This document shows positions 21,883 through 24,177 of a stretch of DNA of 24,177 bases, piece after piece. A program made the position numbers and the translations under genes. The notes beneath the pieces were generated by a model. It ran no database searches, was not told the DNA's origin, and was given only the letters and a program-made list of their open reading frames with translations. The stretch comes from Candidatus Uhrbacteria bacterium (GTDB taxonomy: Bacteria; Patescibacteriota; Patescibacteriia; JACQRZ01). Location: NCBI GenBank assembly GCA_016209345.1, contig JACQWH010000064.1, forward strand, positions 1 through 24,177, written 5' to 3'. Numbering within the stretch: position 1 is the stretch's first letter; each line of letters starts with the position of its first letter.

Positions 21883-22260
21883 GTGACGTACCTCCTTGAT
21901 ACACATATTCTCCTCTGGTGGTTTGATGATCCGAGCCAACTTGCTCAAAAAGCACAAATGATCATACGCGACCCCCATACGCTCATCTTTGTTAGTAGTG
22001 TTTCAACGTGGGAAATTGTAATAAAAAAAGCACTTGGAAAACTGCGCGTTTCTGATCGCATATTTTCCCTGATTGCAGAAGAAAACTTTACCGAACTTTC
22101 AATCACTGTTGCCCATACGCAGATGCTGGAAAAACTGCCGGCACACCACAACGATCCCTTTGACCGCCTCCTTATTGCGCAAGCACTCTGTGAAAAGGCG
22201 ACCCTCATTTCGCGAGATGGCGTATTCAAAAAATATACAGCCCCACTCGTTCGCGGTTGA
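21883..22260 (+). CDS. PIN-domain toxin (VapC type)
   Basis: The product is 125 aa from GTG 21883. The acidic PIN residues are all present: D6 (LLDTHILLWW), E44 (STWEIVIKK), D94 (DPFDRLLIAQAL) and D112 (LISRDGVF). It is a Mg-dependent RNase, by family usually cutting tRNA or rRNA. The GTG start follows the antitoxin stop by 4 nt, so the pair is translationally coupled. Upstream in-frame starts would overlap the antitoxin and lose PIN alignment. Confidence 0.9.
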   Translation: MTYLLDTHILLWWFDDPSQLAQKAQMIIRDPHTLIFVSSVSTWEIVIKKALGKLRVSDRIFSLIAEENFTELSITVAHTQMLEKLPAHHNDPFDRLLIAQALCEKATLISRDGVFKKYTAPLVRG

Positions 22261-22422
22261 CAACCCGCAACCATCAACCACTGACCTGTCGTGCTTACGC
22301 GTTGAGTTTTTTTTATTTTCTGACACACGCTTTTCTTCACTCCTATATTCGTTGATCTAATAACAGTTAGTAGCAATCACACCGTTCTGGTCTGGAGACA
22401 ACCTTAAAAACCGCGCTATCAT

Positions 22423-22451
22423 TTTACAAAAACCAAAAAAAACGATACTAT
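22423..22451 (+). promoter_or_regulatory. Promoter of the Cys-rich membrane protein
   Basis: TTTACA (22423-22428), a 17-bp spacer and TACTAT (22446-22451). The predicted start is near 22458, downstream of the alternative GTG start at 22454, so ATG 22478 is preferred. Confidence 0.65.
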
Positions 22452-22477
22452 AAGTGAATATTCATAACAATCACTCT

Positions 22478-23266
22478 ATGAAATGTTGTAAAGAAGAATC
22501 ATCGGCGCAATGCGAGGGCGCCTGCGGTACCACCGACTGCCGGTGCGCTGCTTCCGCGGAAATGGGCGCTGAGGGAAAATCGTGCTGTGGCGGCGGATGT
22601 TCGGACTGTTCGGGCGAAGGGAAAGAGATGGCCTGTTGCGAATATGAAGACGCGCCGTATTCAAACGCGCTGGACAACGGAAAATTCGTCGTTCTTTCCA
22701 TCCTTTCCTTTGGCATCTACCATCTGTACTGGATGTACCGCAACTGGAAACATATCAAGGAGCAAACAAACAAGCAAATACGTCCTGTCGGGCGCACGGT
22801 CGCGGCGTTTTTTCCAATACTGGATATCATTTTCTTCTGCGCGCAATTTTCCGCAATCCATGCGCTGACAAAGAAGGAGGGACAGCGCTCGTTTCCGCTC
22901 TTGGGGGTCTGTTTTGGATATAGCGCCCTGCTTATCCTGGGCTGGACGATCATGGTGTTTTCCTATGTGTATGCCGGCGATCCGTCATTTGGTTTTTTCG
23001 CGCTCTACGCACAAGCGCTTGTCGCGCTGGGCGCCACGCTTATCCTTCTTCCGGTCCAGCTTGCACTCAACGACTTTTGGAAACGCGAGCTGCCAAACCG
23101 GTCGATGCGTACATGGTATACAAGCGGCGAAATTGCGTGGATTGTCGTTGGAGGTCTGTTCCTTGTCATTTCCCTCGCCTCGCTTTTTATCCCGCCGCCC
23201 CTGCCGGCGTTTGACTATCTGCCGTCGGGGATTGAGGACAGCGTTTCGTCACTGAATACGCGCTAA
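22478..23266 (+). CDS. Membrane protein with Cys-rich cytosolic head, DUF4234-like
   Basis: The product is 262 aa from ATG 22478. Residues 3-54 hold twelve cysteines, many in CC, CxC and CxxC pairs, with Gly/Ser/Glu spacers, a likely metal- or cluster-binding segment. NGKFVVLSILSFGIYHLYWMYRNWKHI (about 66-92) resembles the opening of DUF4234-type proteins, followed by about four membrane spans and a short tail. The Cys-rich head could be a metal sensor or store; this is inference. It is a single-gene unit between the toxin-antitoxin pair and the palindromic terminator. Confidence 0.75.
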   Translation: MKCCKEESSAQCEGACGTTDCRCAASAEMGAEGKSCCGGGCSDCSGEGKEMACCEYEDAPYSNALDNGKFVVLSILSFGIYHLYWMYRNWKHIKEQTNKQIRPVGRTVAAFFPILDIIFFCAQFSAIHALTKKEGQRSFPLLGVCFGYSALLILGWTIMVFSYVYAGDPSFGFFALYAQALVALGATLILLPVQLALNDFWKRELPNRSMRTWYTSGEIAWIVVGGLFLVISLASLFIPPPLPAFDYLPSGIEDSVSSLNTR

Positions 23267-23277
23267 AAAACATATAC

Positions 23278-23338
23278 AAAAAAATGGGGTCAGGCACACA
23301 TTCCTTACGGATATTGAGCCAGAGACCCCATTTTTTTT
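23278..23338. repeat. REP-like palindrome acting as a bidirectional terminator
   Basis: AAAAAATGGGGTC and GACCCCATTTTTT form a stem of about 13 bp around GGCTCAAT/TCCG/AAGGAAT loop sequence, with T runs on both strands. It lies between the convergent Cys-rich gene and the 16S. The same element, with most positions shared, sits inside the M32 gene (17376-17430). The GGGGTCAGGCAC motif resembles REP sequences linked to RAYT transposases, from memory. Confidence 0.8.
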
Positions 23339-23393
23339 GTTTCTTTTTCAGTAAACAGGCGATAAAACGAATGTATATGTCACCATGTGTTGG

Positions 23394-23475
23394 TCTTTAC
23401 GAAAATATCATCCCGTAAAGATGCCGATCCGACGAATCGAACCGACTCGACCATAATTCTGTCAAAGACAGAATT
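23394..23475 (-). other. Hairpins in the 16S trailer
   Basis: Two stems lie downstream of 16S: TCTTTACG...CGTAAAGA (23394-23421) and AATTCTGTC-TTT-GACAGAATT (23455-23475). They may guide 3' processing of unlinked 16S. A TTCGATT run between them does not fold as a tRNA. Confidence 0.5.
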
Positions 23476-23488
23476 GATGTCTCCCTAG

Positions 23489-24177
23489 AAAGGAGGTGAT
23501 CCACCGACAGCTTCCGCTACCGGTGCCTTGTTACGACTTAGCCCTTGTTACCAATCTTACCCTAGCCCCTCGAACGAGAGTTTTCAGGTACTACCGGCTT
23601 CCCTGGCTTGACGGGCGGTATCGGGATCGCACTATTGTCGTAGTAAGGGCGTCCCACACCACTGGGCAAACGGTTTTCCCGTACCCTAGCGGTTCCTATA
23701 ATGCTTTTTCGAAAAAACTCTCATGCGCTCGCGAATTGGGTTGAGCTTTTTAACACTATAAGTTCGGCCCTTCCCCGAATCGCATTCGGGTACTATGGCC
23801 TCTGCTGACTTCTTGCAGTGCATCGACATACCGTTACCGTTATGTCTAGTTCTCGGTGTTAGTATACCACGATTTTGTGATATCAACAAAAAAACACACT
23901 ACAAGATCTCCCTGGGTCATGTTCTGTCCCGTTTTCTTTCATCTCCGGCATTCTTTACATCTATACGGTTGAAATGAAAAGATGACTTCTCCCCGTACAC
24001 GCGGGATCGTCACGTATAAATGCCTTAACGAATGCTCAAGCTAAAAGATGCTACTTTCATTCTCCATAGATGCCCTCGCGGACATATACTATGATTTCGC
24101 TTCAAAGAATCTTTTCTTTCTTTGGTGTGATTTTCACACACTGGCACAAAACACTACCAGGCGCTCCGTGTACAAAA
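23489..24177 (-). rRNA. rrs: 16S ribosomal RNA, 3' portion, intron-interrupted (runs off the right edge)
   Basis: On the minus strand, exon 2 runs from ACCGCCCGTC (23619) to the anti-Shine-Dalgarno end GGATCACCTCCTTT (23489), with a shortened helix 44, AAGTCGTAACAAGG and GGTAGCGGAAGCTG. The final bases of the window are the upstream exon TTTTGTACAC (24177-24168). Joined, they read GTACAC|ACCGCCCGT, the universal decoding-site sequence. The rest of 16S is outside the window. Confidence 0.95.
23620..24167 (-). mobile_element. Group II-like intron in 16S rRNA, no reverse transcriptase
   Basis: This is 548 nt between GTACAC and ACCGCCCGT. EBS1 GTGTAC (23995-24000) is an exact complement of the last six exon bases and sits in a loop closed by TCCC/GGGGA. 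Near the 3' end a 34-nt hairpin (23659-23692) resembles domain V: CGC triad with a G-U pair, GAAA-containing loop and a UU bulge on the 3' side. Three nt later a domain VI stem GGGA-CGC...GCG-A-TCCC leaves a bulged A (23627) 7 nt from the 3' end, which is AT (AY rule). GTCAGCAGAGGCCATAGTACC at 23789-23809 matches a segment I associate with bacterial group II introns. The 5' end GGAGCG departs from GUGYG. No IEP gene is present. Confidence 0.72.

Noticed and set aside
23420..23475. tRNA in the 16S trailer (GGTTCGATTC)
   Set aside because: The T-arm stem does not pair and there is no acceptor; a simple hairpin explains the sequence.
23620..24167. Group I intron as the explanation for the 16S insert
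   Set aside because: The 5' exon does not end in U at the junction that restores the 16S sequence, no internal guide pairs with it, and the 3' end is AT with a bulged-A domain VI, which fits group II.

Overview
The window looks like part of a Patescibacteria (Candidate Phyla Radiation) genome. The 16S 3' end has the short helix 44 and the GGTAGCGGAAGCTG run I associate with that group. Genes are tightly packed, several have promoters that leave no room for a leader, Shine-Dalgarno sites are mostly weak, and two large repeat-rich secreted proteins are of the CPR type. This placement is from memory of sequence style, not from a search.

Both ends are ribosomal. The 5' part of a 23S gene lies at 1-888 on the minus strand, and the 3' end of a 16S gene lies at 23489-24177, also on the minus strand. 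They are in normal operon order but about 22.6 kb of other genes separates them. The 23S has its own strong promoter at 1358-1385. The 16S is interrupted at the decoding site (after about E. coli C1397) by a 548-nt insert with group II intron features: an EBS1/IBS1 match, a domain V-like 34-mer and a domain VI with a bulged A 7 nt from the 3' splice site. It has no reverse transcriptase gene. The 23S has an expanded helix 25.

Left to right: tRNA-Leu with a small downstream element; a secreted two-gene unit (2007-5381); an O-antigen-ligase/TPR membrane protein; a minus-strand unit tRNA-Cys, polA, folD, tRNA-Trp; a 3D-domain protein; a minus-strand unit Nramp, tRNA-Gly, ridA; a Glu/Leu-type dehydrogenase; a tRNA-like RNA facing a candidate small RNA; a minus-strand unit HNH, tRNA-Pro, nucleotidyltransferase (with an in-frame stop) and M32 carboxypeptidase; rmlA; tRNA-Ile with the same kind of small element; a structured 320-nt candidate ncRNA; a possible small basic protein; tRNA-Phe with a decayed copy of the element; a Phd/PIN toxin-antitoxin pair; and a Cys-rich membrane protein.

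The most unusual pattern is a family of roughly 155-180-bp elements sitting just downstream of three of seven tRNA genes. Each has a hairpin with loop CTGC, a constant linker and a second hairpin. Two of the three end in a second copy of the host tRNA's 3' end. Stems differ between copies by compensatory changes, and a short segment after hairpin 1 is complementary to the T-arm 3' strand of whichever tRNA hosts the copy. A second theme is palindromic repeats embedded in frame in conserved genes: one in polA beside the catalytic motif C, and two in the M32 peptidase, one of which has a clear intergenic relative that looks like a terminator.
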